41,401 nucleotides of DNA, taken from contig MGXV01000001.1 of NCBI GenBank assembly GCA_001801485.1, forward strand, positions 1 through 41,401. Reading direction: 5' to 3'. Of the stretch, positions 19,368-27,859 are shown piece by piece. The notes beneath the pieces are model-generated. The model worked only from the letters and a program-made list of their open reading frames with translations, was not told the origin of the DNA and did not search any database. How positions within the stretch are numbered: the stretch's first letter is position 1; every line of letters starts with the position of its first letter. The position numbers and the translations under genes were made by a program. This DNA comes from Gammaproteobacteria bacterium RIFCSPHIGHO2_12_FULL_37_14. GTDB taxonomy: Bacteria > Pseudomonadota > Gammaproteobacteria > DSM-16500.

Positions 19368-20188
19368 TATAATTCTATTCTTGGAATCGGACTACCGTGT
19401 GTTCTTGTATAATAAAGCTTAATGTCTTCTTCACTAGGGTTAAAATTAAGAATATCCAAGCGCTTATTATGCAATTCGCCTAAATATTGCAACTCTATCC
19501 AAGCTGCTCGCACAAGTTTATCAAATCCGACTAACTCAATTGTCCACCCACGCTTATATACTTCTCTAGCCATTGCCCGTGCTGTTTTTAAACCATCTTC
19601 TATAGTGCGTTCATGCGAAAATAAATCTTTGGGTACAGCCACTAAGCAATTGACTCTATCATATACTTGATAATGGTCGCTCATGCCTTCCAATGTGATT
19701 ATTTTTAGCTCGCCAGGTGGGTCTAAATTAAATGCATCCCATATTTTCAAAGTTGCCCAACGTTCTAGTAGGTAATAGACATCTAGCACAGTAATAGGAC
19801 GATCATGGACGTCTTTTAAATCAGGAAGAGGTAAATTTTTCTCTAGCGCTTCCCATATTTGGGACTTTAATTGATCAAAATGATCAATGGATGTTAATAC
19901 GCTTGGTTTAATAGTAAAAAGCAGTTTAGTTTGAACTGAGCCTATTTCATTTTCAACAGTAATAACAAACTCGTAATCACCATGCGTTTCTCTTGCTGGA
20001 ATACCTGTCAAAATACCATCCATGGTACAAATTAATCCGCGTGGCAGTGCTTGCTCATTGGTTTGCTCGGCTCGAAATTTGAGTGGCGTATCAGATTGAA
20101 AATATTCTTTCAAATCAAACGGCCCATAGGCTGCTTGTTCATTGACGATTTGTGCTGATATTGGTTGAACGAGGATGGGTGCTGGCAT
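19367..20188 (-). CDS. Unknown protein with N-terminal Ig-like domain
   Basis: This protein has 273 residues. Residues about 8-93 look like a putative Ig/cadherin-like domain: GPFDLKEYF, LPRGLICTMDGILTGIPA and GDYEFVITVENEIGS follow the pattern in which a short theoretical-versus-intended motif (LP.GL....G.ltG.P) precedes the last strands. Residues about 197-250 (DGLKTARAMAREVYKRGW, TIELVGF, LVRAAWIELQYLGEL) resemble the small alpha-beta-alpha LPD7-type domain seen in large polyvalent and relaxase-like proteins. The middle part is unknown. There is no signal peptide. The ATG has AGGA seven bases upstream. It follows feoC by 64 bases on the same strand. Function is unknown. Confidence 0.85.
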   Translation of the reverse strand: MPAPILVQPISAQIVNEQAAYGPFDLKEYFQSDTPLKFRAEQTNEQALPRGLICTMDGILTGIPARETHGDYEFVITVENEIGSVQTKLLFTIKPSVLTSIDHFDQLKSQIWEALEKNLPLPDLKDVHDRPITVLDVYYLLERWATLKIWDAFNLDPPGELKIITLEGMSDHYQVYDRVNCLVAVPKDLFSHERTIEDGLKTARAMAREVYKRGWTIELVGFDKLVRAAWIELQYLGELHNKRLDILNFNPSEEDIKLYYTRTHGSPIPRIEL

Positions 20189-20252
20189 AGAAGATTCCTA
20201 AGATGACTAATACGGTTCATTATCCTAAAAACTACGAAACATTTCAAAAAAA

Positions 20253-20486
20253 TCAAGATGGCATCTGCTCTACCCATTCATATATTTCTGTCATAGCACT
20301 CGGGCATTTGAAGCATTTACTGCCGCAAGCTGGCGTTTTCATACATTGTCGAATTTTACCTTTTACCATCCAATGTTTTAGCATGCAGCGCACGGTTTCA
20401 GGCTCTGCGCCAAATAATCTGCAGAGACTACTAAGCGTCGCCATTTTAACTTGCATCATGTGCTGTTTAATATCAAGCAAACTCAT
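20253..20486 (-). CDS. feoC: FeoC-like iron transport regulator
   Basis: This 77-residue protein has a winged-helix N-terminus (SLLDIKQHMMQVKMATLSSL, then GAEPETVRCMLKHWMVKGKI). A cysteine-rich loop (Cys in CMKTPACGSKCFKC) could bind an iron-sulfur cluster, as in FeoC. FeoC is a small cytosolic partner that stabilises or regulates FeoB. The start at 20484-20486 has GGAGG four bases upstream. It overlaps the feoB 3' end by 14 bases. The longer frame to 20522 lies inside feoB. Confidence 0.88.
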   Translation of the reverse strand: MSLLDIKQHMMQVKMATLSSLCRLFGAEPETVRCMLKHWMVKGKIRQCMKTPACGSKCFKCPSAMTEIYEWVEQMPS

Positions 20487-22755
20487 GTGACCTCCATCCT
20501 GCACACCAGCGAATGGTCGCAATGGTACCGAGGAAAATGCTAATTAAAGTGATTACCCATAATGAAGATGATACCGGATGTCGCCACCATGTGGCTGCTT
20601 GATAAAAAACAACAGCGACGCCATAGGCAATACCTGTCATCCAAAAAATCGAAAAAATGGACCATCCACGATGTAACTCACGTAACATCGCTGCTGTAGT
20701 TGAAATACAAGGAAAATACAGCAAAACAAATAATAAATAAGCAAATGCACCTACTTGTCCATCAAATTGCTGATACATCAATCCATAGACACCTTGATTC
20801 ACTTCTTGAATAGGTGCCTGAGCTAACAATGGGTTACTAAATGCATCCATTAACTGCGCCAAATTACGCGGAATGGAATATAACGCATCTTGTAGTCCGC
20901 CCCAAAATTGAAAATGATCGATACTGGAAGCGAAGTGTCCCATTTGTGAATACAGGGTATTTAAGGTCCCCACCACTACTTCTTTTGCCAGAATGCCAGT
21001 CACCAATCCTACGGTTGCCGGCCAATTCGTGGTGCGAATTCCCATAGGAGAAAAAATTGGCGTCACCCATTGGCCAACGAGTGACAATAGTGACGTGGTG
21101 TCGCTATTGCCAGTGATTAAGGAACCATTTAACGATAAAGAATTCAATACACCTATCAAAATACAAATAGGGACAATTAATCGCCCGGCACGAAAAACAA
21201 AACGTTGCAAACGTTGCCATGCGTGTAAACATAATGTTTTCAAATGCGGCATATGATAAGGCGGTAATTCCATGACCAATGGTGAAGGATCGCCTGCTAA
21301 TAAACTCGTTCGCAAAATAAATCCAGTAAAAATCGCCATCACAATACCAATGATATACAAGATAAATACAATATTTTGACCACCGCTTGGGAAAAATGCC
21401 GCTGTAAATACGGCATAAATTGCTAATCGCGCGCCACAGGACATAAACGGACTCATCATCACCGTGAGAATTCGATCGCGTTTATTTTCCAAAGTACGTG
21501 CTGCCATCACCGCTGGTACATTGCAACCAAAACCAACAATCATGGGGACAAATGCTTTGCCCGGTAACCCTACTGCACGCATGAAACGATCGACGACAAA
21601 TGCCGCACGCGCCATATAACCAGAATCTTCTAATAAGGCTAAAAATAAAAACATGGAACCAATCACCGGAATAAAAGTGACTGTCGTATTAATCCCTCGG
21701 CCAATTCCATTCGCTAATAAAACAGTTAACCACGTTGGTGCGCCGACATGTGTGAGAGTATAAGCCAAACCATCCACAAAAATAGTTTGACTACCGATAT
21801 CAAAAAAATCTTGGAAAGCACCACCAATATTAATGGAAAAGAAAAACAAGCAATACATGACAACCAAAAAAATCGGAATACCAAAAACACGATTTAATAC
21901 GACATTATCCACATAGGATGTCCACGTGTTTTGATGATGGGCAGAACGCGAAATACAGGTTTGTAATAATTGTTGGATAAAACGATACCGAGTATCAGCG
22001 ATAATGATATCAGCATCTTCATACAATGTATGTTGAATATAAGCTTGTTGAGTGGCAACTTCAGCTAATACACTTGCAGAAACACGTTGTTGTACATAAG
22101 CATCGTTTTCCAGTAAACGCAGAGCAAACCATGGCTCTATTATGTTGGAATCTGTTTGCTGAGGAAGGTGTTGGATGTTTGCTATTATTTTTTTAACTGC
22201 CGTTTGCAAAACATCCGGATAGGAAGTGAATATAGGATAAGCGGGCTCGCTAGTATGTGCTGTTTTCTCGACCAGCATGCGTTTCAATTCACCTACACCG
22301 TCACGCTTATTTGCTTCAATAGCAATAACAGGACAACCTAATGTTTGAGACAATTGTTCACTATCAATATGAATTTGTTTTGCTCTTGCAACATCCATCA
22401 TATTTAAAACAAGAAGGATAGGAATTTTCATTTCTAGTAATTGCGTGGTGAGATAAAGATGACGATCCAAGTTACTCGCATCGACAATATTGATGATGAG
22501 ATCAGCGGGTTGACTCACAATAAAATCGTAAGCAATGCGTTCATCCACTGCATTGGTTTCAGCAGCTAAAACGAGGGAATAAATGCCTGGCAAATCAATG
22601 ACGTCAATCGTTTTACCCGCTTCGGTAAAACTACCTGTTTTACGTTCGACGGTAACGCCTGGCCAATTGCCTACCCGCTGTCGCCCGCCGGTTAACGCAT
22701 TAAACAGTGTGGTTTTACCGCAATTTGGATTACCCACTAGAGCAACCGATGTCAT
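20473..22755 (-). CDS. feoB: Ferrous iron transporter FeoB
   Basis: This 760-residue inner-membrane Fe(II) transporter has an N-terminal G domain: GNPNCGKTTLFN (G1, residue 8), the DLPGIYSL (G3) region, and NMMD (G4, near 118). These are followed by a helical linker and a membrane domain with two gate regions (GFGCNVPAVMAARTL and FYFPCISTTAAM-like residues near the C-terminus). The length is normal. It overlaps feoA by 4 bases (ATGA) and feoC by 14 bases. Expression is probably iron-repressed through the Fur-like box upstream of feoA. Confidence 0.97.
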   Translation of the reverse strand: MTSVALVGNPNCGKTTLFNALTGGRQRVGNWPGVTVERKTGSFTEAGKTIDVIDLPGIYSLVLAAETNAVDERIAYDFIVSQPADLIINIVDASNLDRHLYLTTQLLEMKIPILLVLNMMDVARAKQIHIDSEQLSQTLGCPVIAIEANKRDGVGELKRMLVEKTAHTSEPAYPIFTSYPDVLQTAVKKIIANIQHLPQQTDSNIIEPWFALRLLENDAYVQQRVSASVLAEVATQQAYIQHTLYEDADIIIADTRYRFIQQLLQTCISRSAHHQNTWTSYVDNVVLNRVFGIPIFLVVMYCLFFFSINIGGAFQDFFDIGSQTIFVDGLAYTLTHVGAPTWLTVLLANGIGRGINTTVTFIPVIGSMFLFLALLEDSGYMARAAFVVDRFMRAVGLPGKAFVPMIVGFGCNVPAVMAARTLENKRDRILTVMMSPFMSCGARLAIYAVFTAAFFPSGGQNIVFILYIIGIVMAIFTGFILRTSLLAGDPSPLVMELPPYHMPHLKTLCLHAWQRLQRFVFRAGRLIVPICILIGVLNSLSLNGSLITGNSDTTSLLSLVGQWVTPIFSPMGIRTTNWPATVGLVTGILAKEVVVGTLNTLYSQMGHFASSIDHFQFWGGLQDALYSIPRNLAQLMDAFSNPLLAQAPIQEVNQGVYGLMYQQFDGQVGAFAYLLFVLLYFPCISTTAAMLRELHRGWSIFSIFWMTGIAYGVAVVFYQAATWWRHPVSSSLWVITLISIFLGTIATIRWCAGWRSHEFA

Positions 22756-22985
22756 CCCCTACATTCCTCAATTTCCAAGATACTGGCCTCATCTTTACGC
22801 AAACTTAAGGCAAAGCCTCGGACTTCGATTTCAACTGGATCCCCCAAGGGCGCCATACGCAATATCATGAATTCCGTACCAGGAAGCAACCCCATTGCCA
22901 TCAGGCGTTGACGATAACCTTTATGACCGCTACCTAACGAGATAACCCGTGCTTTTTGACCGACCTTGAGATTTCCCACTTGCAT
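22752..22985 (-). CDS. feoA: Ferrous iron transport protein FeoA
   Basis: This 77-residue SH3-like cytosolic protein works with FeoB. Typical features are KVGQKARVISLGSG, RQRLMAMGLLPGTEF and the C-terminal FALSLRKDEASILEIEE. The ATG at 22983-22985 is chosen because AGGA lies seven bases upstream. The ATG at 22989-22991 would overlap that site. It is the first gene of feoABC. Confidence 0.95.
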   Translation of the reverse strand: MQVGNLKVGQKARVISLGSGHKGYRQRLMAMGLLPGTEFMILRMAPLGDPVEIEVRGFALSLRKDEASILEIEECRG

Positions 22986-23058
22986 ACCCATATCCTATTT
23001 TATGCTGCCATATTGAGAGCGAAAGGCTATAAAAATCAAGACAAACTTGCTATAGGCT

Positions 23059-23087
23059 AGTATCCAGCCCTTTGCTAAGCTTGTCAA
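23059..23087 (-). promoter_or_regulatory. Promoter of feoABC
   Basis: On the minus strand a consensus TTGACA (23082-23087) is followed by 17 bases and GATACT (23059-23064). Transcription toward feoA would begin near 23052, leaving a leader of about 65 bases. The Fur-like palindrome lies directly upstream of the -35 hexamer. Confidence 0.75.
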
Positions 23088-23089
23088 TA

Positions 23090-23112
23090 CAAATGAGAAT
23101 TGTTCTCATTTG
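23090..23112. promoter_or_regulatory. Fur-box-like palindrome
   Basis: CAAATGAGAA, TTG, TTCTCATTTG is a perfect 10-3-10 palindrome containing the TGAGAA...TTCTCA core of Fur sites. It ends two bases upstream of the -35 element of the feoA promoter. Fur with Fe(II) would be expected to repress feoABC. It also faces the plus-strand gene at 23280, about 170 bases away, but I see no good plus-strand promoter overlapping it. Confidence 0.75.
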
Positions 23113-23203
23113 AAGGATAATGGGTTTTATTTGGCCTATACTAAAAGACAGGTGGAAAAAGAGGTGGAATCATCAACCTTTTTATTTTCTAGAACCAAGC
23201 AAC

Positions 23204-23236
23204 GTTAAGTGTCTGTTAAGCCAAAGAGATTATGAT
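23204..23236 (+). promoter_or_regulatory. PmrA-type tandem TTAA box with -10 element
   Basis: GTTAAG, TGTCT, GTTAAG (23204-23220) gives two TTAA half-sites with an 11-base period. They are followed by 10 bases and TATGAT (23231-23236). The box covers the place where the -35 hexamer would be, as in activator-dependent PmrA promoters. The spacing equals that of the box at 19351-19367. It lies 44 bases before the start of the 688-residue candidate effector. Confidence 0.55.
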
Positions 23237-23279
23237 TAATTAAAATATTAATTTTATTTAGAAATGAGGGGGAAGAGAG

Positions 23280-25346
23280 ATGAGTAAAACTCGTGAAAAT
23301 AACGCATTGTTATCTACTGCTACTACTGATACAAATGAGCTCATACAAAAAATAAAAACTGCACAAGATAAAAAAATCCCGATATCAAATACACTGAAAG
23401 AAGACATCGAGAGCCAGATAAAAAAAAATCAGGATTTGTTAGCAGTAAATAGTGCGCAAGTATTAAAAACACAATTACAAAATAAAGCAAATGAATTAAA
23501 CACTTTAAAAGAAGAATTAGCAGCAGAAGAAGCAGCAGTAGTAGCAGCAGATCCAGGAGTCAATCCACCACCAGCAGATCCAGTAGCCAATCTAGCAGAA
23601 GCAGCACGACTAGCAGAAGCAGCACGAGTAGCAGAAGCAGAAGCAGCACGAGTAGCAGAAGCAGAAGCAGCACGAGTAGCAGAAGCAGCACGAGTAGCAG
23701 AAGCAGCACGAGTAGCAGAAGTAGCACGAGTAGAAGCAGCACGAATAGAAGCAGCACGAGTAGCAGAAGCAGCACGAGTAGCAGAAGTAGCACGAGTAGA
23801 AGCAGCACGAGTAGCAGAAGCAGAAGCAGCACGAGTAGCAGAAGCAGCACGAGTAGCAGAAGTAGCACGAGTAGCAGAAGTAGCACGAGTAGAAGAAGCT
23901 CCAGTAGGAGGTGCGCCAGCAGCAGCAGTTCCACCACCTCCACCAGTTAATCTAAAACAAGCTACTATCAATGCAATAAATGCCTTAAGAGCTAAAATAG
24001 ATCATGACATTGGGGATGCAGCTGCAAAAGAAGCTGTTTTAACAGCGTTAACTAGATTTCATGTTCAAGATTCAAACGACCTTAAGGTAATTGCAAACCT
24101 ACAAGATACTAGAGAGGCTATGCAAGAACTTAAAAAACGTCTCGGCCAACTTTCTAATAACGAAATCGATAATGCATTAAAATCTATCCGTGATTACTTT
24201 AATGTACCGATACGATCAAAAATTGATCCTGAAACGTTAAACGACATACGAGATATGACGAAGATCACAAATAAATATGACCGTGTATCTTTTATAAAAG
24301 CACATGCAAACACTTTGGGAAAAATCCCTGTTGAAGAATTATTCAACTTGCGAGAAGATATTAATATCGATCGATATACAAAACTCATTAGTCATATCAA
24401 CCAAGAAGTTAACCGGGAAACTATACTAGAAACAAATCAATTGCGAAATAAATGCTTAGAAATGCGGGAATATTTAACGCTTCGCAAAGACTATCTAGAC
24501 AGCTTAACTGTAACAGAGCAAGCAAAACGAGGAAAACTGTCTCAAGAGTTAACCAGCAATTTAGCTATTTTAAATGACTTATTAAAAAAAGATGGAAAAT
24601 TAGCTCCGCAAATTGAACGAAAATATCATGCTGAGAATTCAGAACAAATTGAATTGACTGATAACGATACAGCTATTGCGACCAAGGTTAGTGAATTCTT
24701 TAAGAAGCAAGGATTAAACCTATCTCCAAGCACTACTACACCTCAAGCACAAGAAATAATGAATCCAGAAAAATTATCAAAAGCCTATCCAGACTGCGCT
24801 AAGTATGGTATAGCACATGCCATGCCTATTTTAGAGATGGGAACTTTTCATAGAATCAAGGATATGAATGGCAGTAAAACCTTCATAGGCGAGTTTCATG
24901 CTAGCGACCCCAATCCTGTTGTTACAGAACGTAAAAAAGGATTACCCGCAGAAATTTATTTTGATCGCGCCAAAGAATTCTTAGATAAATTTCTTGAACT
25001 AAGGCCTGCTTCTGCAAACACTCAGAAGCCACCATTAATCACTCTCAAAGGATTTACGGATTCAGCTCAAATTGAAGCAATTATGATTTATGCTGCTTAT
25101 TTAAATAAATATGAAAGAAATGCTGATAATCAATTTACGGTAAAAGACGGATCCTATCAAATAAAAAAAATCTCTGATAAGCAAGTTAAAACTTTTCATA
25201 ATGAAATGAAAAAAATAACTACTGATAAAACCAGTCTTTTTGATAAAGGAGGCTTATTCAGTAGCCATGCAGAAAAAACAAAAACATTAGGAAAAGATAC
25301 TTACAAACAACTGGACCACAATACTTCTGCAGGGAAAAAGCCATAG
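23280..25346 (+). CDS. Large Ala-rich repeat protein, candidate secreted effector
   Basis: I do not recognise a named family for this 688-residue protein. Residues 1-95 are a charged helix. Residues about 106-206 are hexapeptide-like AARVAE repeats that should form one long helix. A short proline stretch (VPPPPPVN) follows, then helical domains. Near residues 500-545 is AYPDCAKYGIAHAMPILEMG. Residues about 563-621 (FDRAKEFLDKFLEL, PLITLKGF, QIEAIMIYAAYLNKY) share the alpha-beta-alpha layout of the two unknown proteins beyond feo. No signal peptide or membrane segment is seen. The ATG has GAGGGGGAAGAG upstream. A PmrA-like box precedes it. An effector role is inference from composition and promoter. 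Confidence 0.88.
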   Translation: MSKTRENNALLSTATTDTNELIQKIKTAQDKKIPISNTLKEDIESQIKKNQDLLAVNSAQVLKTQLQNKANELNTLKEELAAEEAAVVAADPGVNPPPADPVANLAEAARLAEAARVAEAEAARVAEAEAARVAEAARVAEAARVAEVARVEAARIEAARVAEAARVAEVARVEAARVAEAEAARVAEAARVAEVARVAEVARVEEAPVGGAPAAAVPPPPPVNLKQATINAINALRAKIDHDIGDAAAKEAVLTALTRFHVQDSNDLKVIANLQDTREAMQELKKRLGQLSNNEIDNALKSIRDYFNVPIRSKIDPETLNDIRDMTKITNKYDRVSFIKAHANTLGKIPVEELFNLREDINIDRYTKLISHINQEVNRETILETNQLRNKCLEMREYLTLRKDYLDSLTVTEQAKRGKLSQELTSNLAILNDLLKKDGKLAPQIERKYHAENSEQIELTDNDTAIATKVSEFFKKQGLNLSPSTTTPQAQEIMNPEKLSKAYPDCAKYGIAHAMPILEMGTFHRIKDMNGSKTFIGEFHASDPNPVVTERKKGLPAEIYFDRAKEFLDKFLELRPASANTQKPPLITLKGFTDSAQIEAIMIYAAYLNKYERNADNQFTVKDGSYQIKKISDKQVKTFHNEMKKITTDKTSLFDKGGLFSSHAEKTKTLGKDTYKQLDHNTSAGKKP
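23598..23897 (+). repeat. Triplet-phased repeats coding for AARVAE units
   Basis: About 300 bases are built almost only from GCA, GAA, GTA and CGA codons, in units of 12, 18 and 24 bases (core GCAGCACGAGTAGCAGAA). All units are multiples of three, so slippage changes length without shifting the frame. Long open frames on the opposite strand here (poly-Leu/Val or Ala/Thr/Arg) are by-products of this repetition. Confidence 0.9.
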
Positions 25347-25385
25347 GTATTTAATTTAAAAAAGTGTTCCCCCATAAAAAAACTC

Positions 25386-25420
25386 GCCCCCTTTGAAAAA
25401 GGGGGGTTAGGGGGGATTTT
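25386..25420. terminator. Dispersed hairpin repeat acting as bidirectional terminator
   Basis: CCCCCTTT, GAA, AAAGGGGG forms an 8-bp stem and is followed by a second G-run and ATTTTTT on the plus strand. It fills the 75-base gap between the converging ends of the 688-residue protein gene and the hydrolase gene. It is the same repeat unit as in nuoG and after rpsT. A terminator role is inferred from hairpin, T-run and position. Confidence 0.6.
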
Positions 25421-25421
25421 T

Positions 25422-26063
25422 TCAAACGTTCTGCAACAACACTTCTTCTAACTTTGTTCGTAACTCAATTAATTGTCCATGAAAAAAATGGCCGGCTTCG
25501 GGAAAACGCAAAATAATAGGTTGCGGATAACGGCTTTCAGCCCAAGCAAATACCGCTTTAGCAGAAACAACCTCATCTAATTCGCCCTGCACCACTATCC
25601 AGGGACAAAGAATCGGGGATAAGGTTTCCATGGAATAATCTTGCACGGGTGGCGCAACGGTTATTAATTGCCCTACACTAATTTGCGTTGCAGCTTTGGC
25701 TGTTACATAGGCACCAAATGAAAATCCAGCAAGCCAAATCTTTTTACCTTGATTACTTTGTTGCACCCATTCAATCACTGCTAACAAATCTTCTAATTCG
25801 CCTTTACCGTGCCCAAATACACCTTCGCTTTTACCGACTCCACGAAAATTAAATCGTATGGTGGTTAATCCCATATATTGAAAAGTTTTCACCAACGTTG
25901 TAACCACTTTATTTTGCATATTGCCACCATGCAAAGGATGAGGATGACAAACAATTCCCCAGGCGTTGCGGTCCAAACCAATAGGTTCTTCCATGATGAC
26001 TTCTAGTTTCCCAGCCGGGCCTGATAGTAATGTCACCTTGTCTTTTATGGATGTTCTATTCAT
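25422..26063 (-). CDS. Alpha/beta hydrolase
   Basis: This 213-residue cytosolic alpha/beta hydrolase belongs to the small COG2945-like group. The HPHPLHGG loop near residue 38 is typical of that group. Catalytic residues can be assigned: Ser in AGFSFGAY near 115, Asp in GELDEV near 165, and His in AGHFFHG near 195. There is no lid domain and no signal peptide, and the substrate is unknown. Its ATG overlaps the sua5 stop (ATGA), so it is the third gene of queC-sua5-hydrolase. Confidence 0.9.
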   Translation of the reverse strand: MNRTSIKDKVTLLSGPAGKLEVIMEEPIGLDRNAWGIVCHPHPLHGGNMQNKVVTTLVKTFQYMGLTTIRFNFRGVGKSEGVFGHGKGELEDLLAVIEWVQQSNQGKKIWLAGFSFGAYVTAKAATQISVGQLITVAPPVQDYSMETLSPILCPWIVVQGELDEVVSAKAVFAWAESRYPQPIILRFPEAGHFFHGQLIELRTKLEEVLLQNV

Positions 26064-27025
26064 AACGATCCACTTGCCTTAAATAATCGATCACGTATGG
26101 CTCCCCATTCTTCCGTCATTGGAACGGCTTCGATAATAATTTGCTTGAATTGCCCAGTATCTAATAATCGTAGTGTTTGATAAAGATCATGTGCGTATTG
26201 TGTAGCATTATTTGGCATGGGAATCACTTTCATCATTGACCTTTTATTTTCTGTGCCGGTATACCGCATGATTGCAAGCGGTAAATGATGCGGTTGTATG
26301 GTACGTAAAAATTCGTTGATTTGCTGCGTATTCAAAATCACTGTTTTGGTTGTAGGAGCATAATGCAAATGATGCCTGCCAGGAACGCGTACAAAAGGTG
26401 TATCTTGCTGGATCATTGAAACAGATTGACCTAACTGTGCAGAAATTTCATTTGGAGTAATCATGCCTGGACGCAAAATAATGGGCACGTCATGACTGAG
26501 ATCAATGATGGTTGATTCTAAACCGACCTCACAAGCACCTCCCTCTAAAATCAAATCAACTTCCTTACCTAATTCAGCACGAACTGCTTCAGTAGTGGTA
26601 GGACTGACATGTGTAAATAGATTGGCTGATGGCGCCGCTATCCCACTACCAAATTCTTTTAACAAAGCCATCGCCACTGGATGTCGAGGAATGCGTAACC
26701 CAACAGTCCTTTGCCCTGCTGTCACGATATCTAAAACATGCGGCTGTTTTTTTAATATGATACTTAATGGACCTGGCCAAAATGCTTGTGCCAGTTTAAA
26801 AGCCATCGGCGGAATATCACGTGCCCACTTCTCCAACTCGCTGATATCAGAAATATGAACGATCAATGGGTGATCGTCAGGACGTTTTTTAACTTGAAAA
26901 ATACGTGATACAGCGACCGCATTGCTAGCATCTGCGCCTAAGCCATAGACTGTTTCAGTCGGAAAGGCGACTAATTTGCCTTGACGAAGTAACGCTGCTG
27001 CTACAGTGATATTATTCATCATCAT
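26060..27025 (-). CDS. tsaC: L-threonylcarbamoyladenylate synthase, Sua5 type
   Basis: This 321-residue enzyme makes threonylcarbamoyl-AMP from threonine, bicarbonate and ATP for t6A modification of ANN-decoding tRNAs. The YrdC/TsaC domain ([44 protein letters not shown]) is followed by the C-terminal Sua5 domain, which includes the linker [13 protein letters not shown]. The long Sua5 form differs from the short TsaC of E. coli. Three ATG codons in a row open the gene. The third (27017-27019) has the best GGA spacing, while the first overlaps the queC stop. Confidence 0.95.
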   Translation of the reverse strand: MMMNNITVAAALLRQGKLVAFPTETVYGLGADASNAVAVSRIFQVKKRPDDHPLIVHISDISELEKWARDIPPMAFKLAQAFWPGPLSIILKKQPHVLDIVTAGQRTVGLRIPRHPVAMALLKEFGSGIAAPSANLFTHVSPTTTEAVRAELGKEVDLILEGGACEVGLESTIIDLSHDVPIILRPGMITPNEISAQLGQSVSMIQQDTPFVRVPGRHHLHYAPTTKTVILNTQQINEFLRTIQPHHLPLAIMRYTGTENKRSMMKVIPMPNNATQYAHDLYQTLRLLDTGQFKQIIIEAVPMTEEWGAIRDRLFKASGSL

Positions 27026-27696
27026 CCAACATAATCAATTGGATCAGCGATACCCGCTTCATGAAACCCCTTGATTCTATAGTTACAACTATCGCACTTT
27101 CCACAGGATTGACCGAGATCATTCGCTCGATAACAAGAAATTGTCATCTTATAAGGTGTCCCTAAGCGAATGCCTAATTGAATTGTTTCAGCTTTTGATA
27201 ATTGAATTAATGGTGTATGGATAGTCATACTACTTTGCTCTACACCCTGTTTGGTTGCAAGATTTGCTAATTGCTGGAAAGCCTGAATATATTCCGGACG
27301 ACAATCGGGATAACCAGAATAATCAATTGAACTGACACCAATAAAAATATCCATTGAACCTATTATTTCTGCCCAAGCTAAAGCAATCGATAAAAAAATG
27401 GTATTACGCGCTGGGACATAGGTAGGAGGAATATTCATACTCGTGGGATTGAAATCTGGAATAGTTATTTTTTTATCGGTTAATGCTGAACCAGCAAATT
27501 GTTGGTTATCTAATTTAAATATTTTATACCTTGCACCAAAGTAATCAGCAATCGCTTTAGCAGATTCTAACTCGACACTATGTTTCTGCCCATAATCAAA
27601 AATTAAAGCATAACAATCAAATTGCTGAGATTTAGCGTAAGCTAAACAGGTAGCTGAATCTAAACCACCGGATAGTAAAATGACCGCTTTTTTCAT
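27022..27696 (-). CDS. queC: 7-cyano-7-deazaguanine synthase
   Basis: This 224-residue enzyme converts 7-carboxy-7-deazaguanine to preQ0 in queuosine biosynthesis. The PP-loop [11 protein letters not shown] lies near residue 7, and the zinc cysteines are in [18 protein letters not shown] near the C-terminus. The start MKKAVIL (27694-27696) is preferred over an ATG two codons earlier, which sits only 2 bases from its GAG. It is the first gene of the three-gene operon and diverges from scpA. No clear promoter was found for it. Confidence 0.96.
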   Translation of the reverse strand: MKKAVILLSGGLDSATCLAYAKSQQFDCYALIFDYGQKHSVELESAKAIADYFGARYKIFKLDNQQFAGSALTDKKITIPDFNPTSMNIPPTYVPARNTIFLSIALAWAEIIGSMDIFIGVSSIDYSGYPDCRPEYIQAFQQLANLATKQGVEQSSMTIHTPLIQLSKAETIQLGIRLGTPYKMTISCYRANDLGQSCGKCDSCNYRIKGFHEAGIADPIDYVG

Positions 27697-27779
27697 TATC
27701 ATGTCTCGTTTTATTGCAAAAAATCAAAATATTCTTGATTTTTCAATGGATTAAATAGCTTTTATAGCATGTTAAATTC

Positions 27780-27808
27780 TATACAAAAAATCTAATTTTG
27801 GATATACT
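27780..27808 (+). promoter_or_regulatory. Promoter of scpA
   Basis: TATACA (27780-27785), 17 bases, then TATACT (27803-27808), on the plus strand, about 45 bases before the scpA start. The -10 is strong and the -35 fair. It lies in the divergent gap with queC. Confidence 0.55.
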
Positions 27809-27859
27809 AGCAGAAACTCCTGCCTTTGAACTAGGCCTCAACCGGATAAAAGCAAAATC

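Noticed and set aside
23113..23142. Plus-strand promoter ending in TATACT overlapping the Fur-like box
   Set aside because: The only TTGAAG-like -35 is about 21 bases from the -10, too far for a normal sigma-70 promoter.
23429..23971. Long minus-strand open frames (180 and 127 codons) opposite the Ala-rich repeats
   Set aside because: They arise because the GCA/GAA/GTA/CGA repeat lacks stops in all frames. The products are simple Leu/Val or Ala/Thr/Arg strings without a plausible start site.
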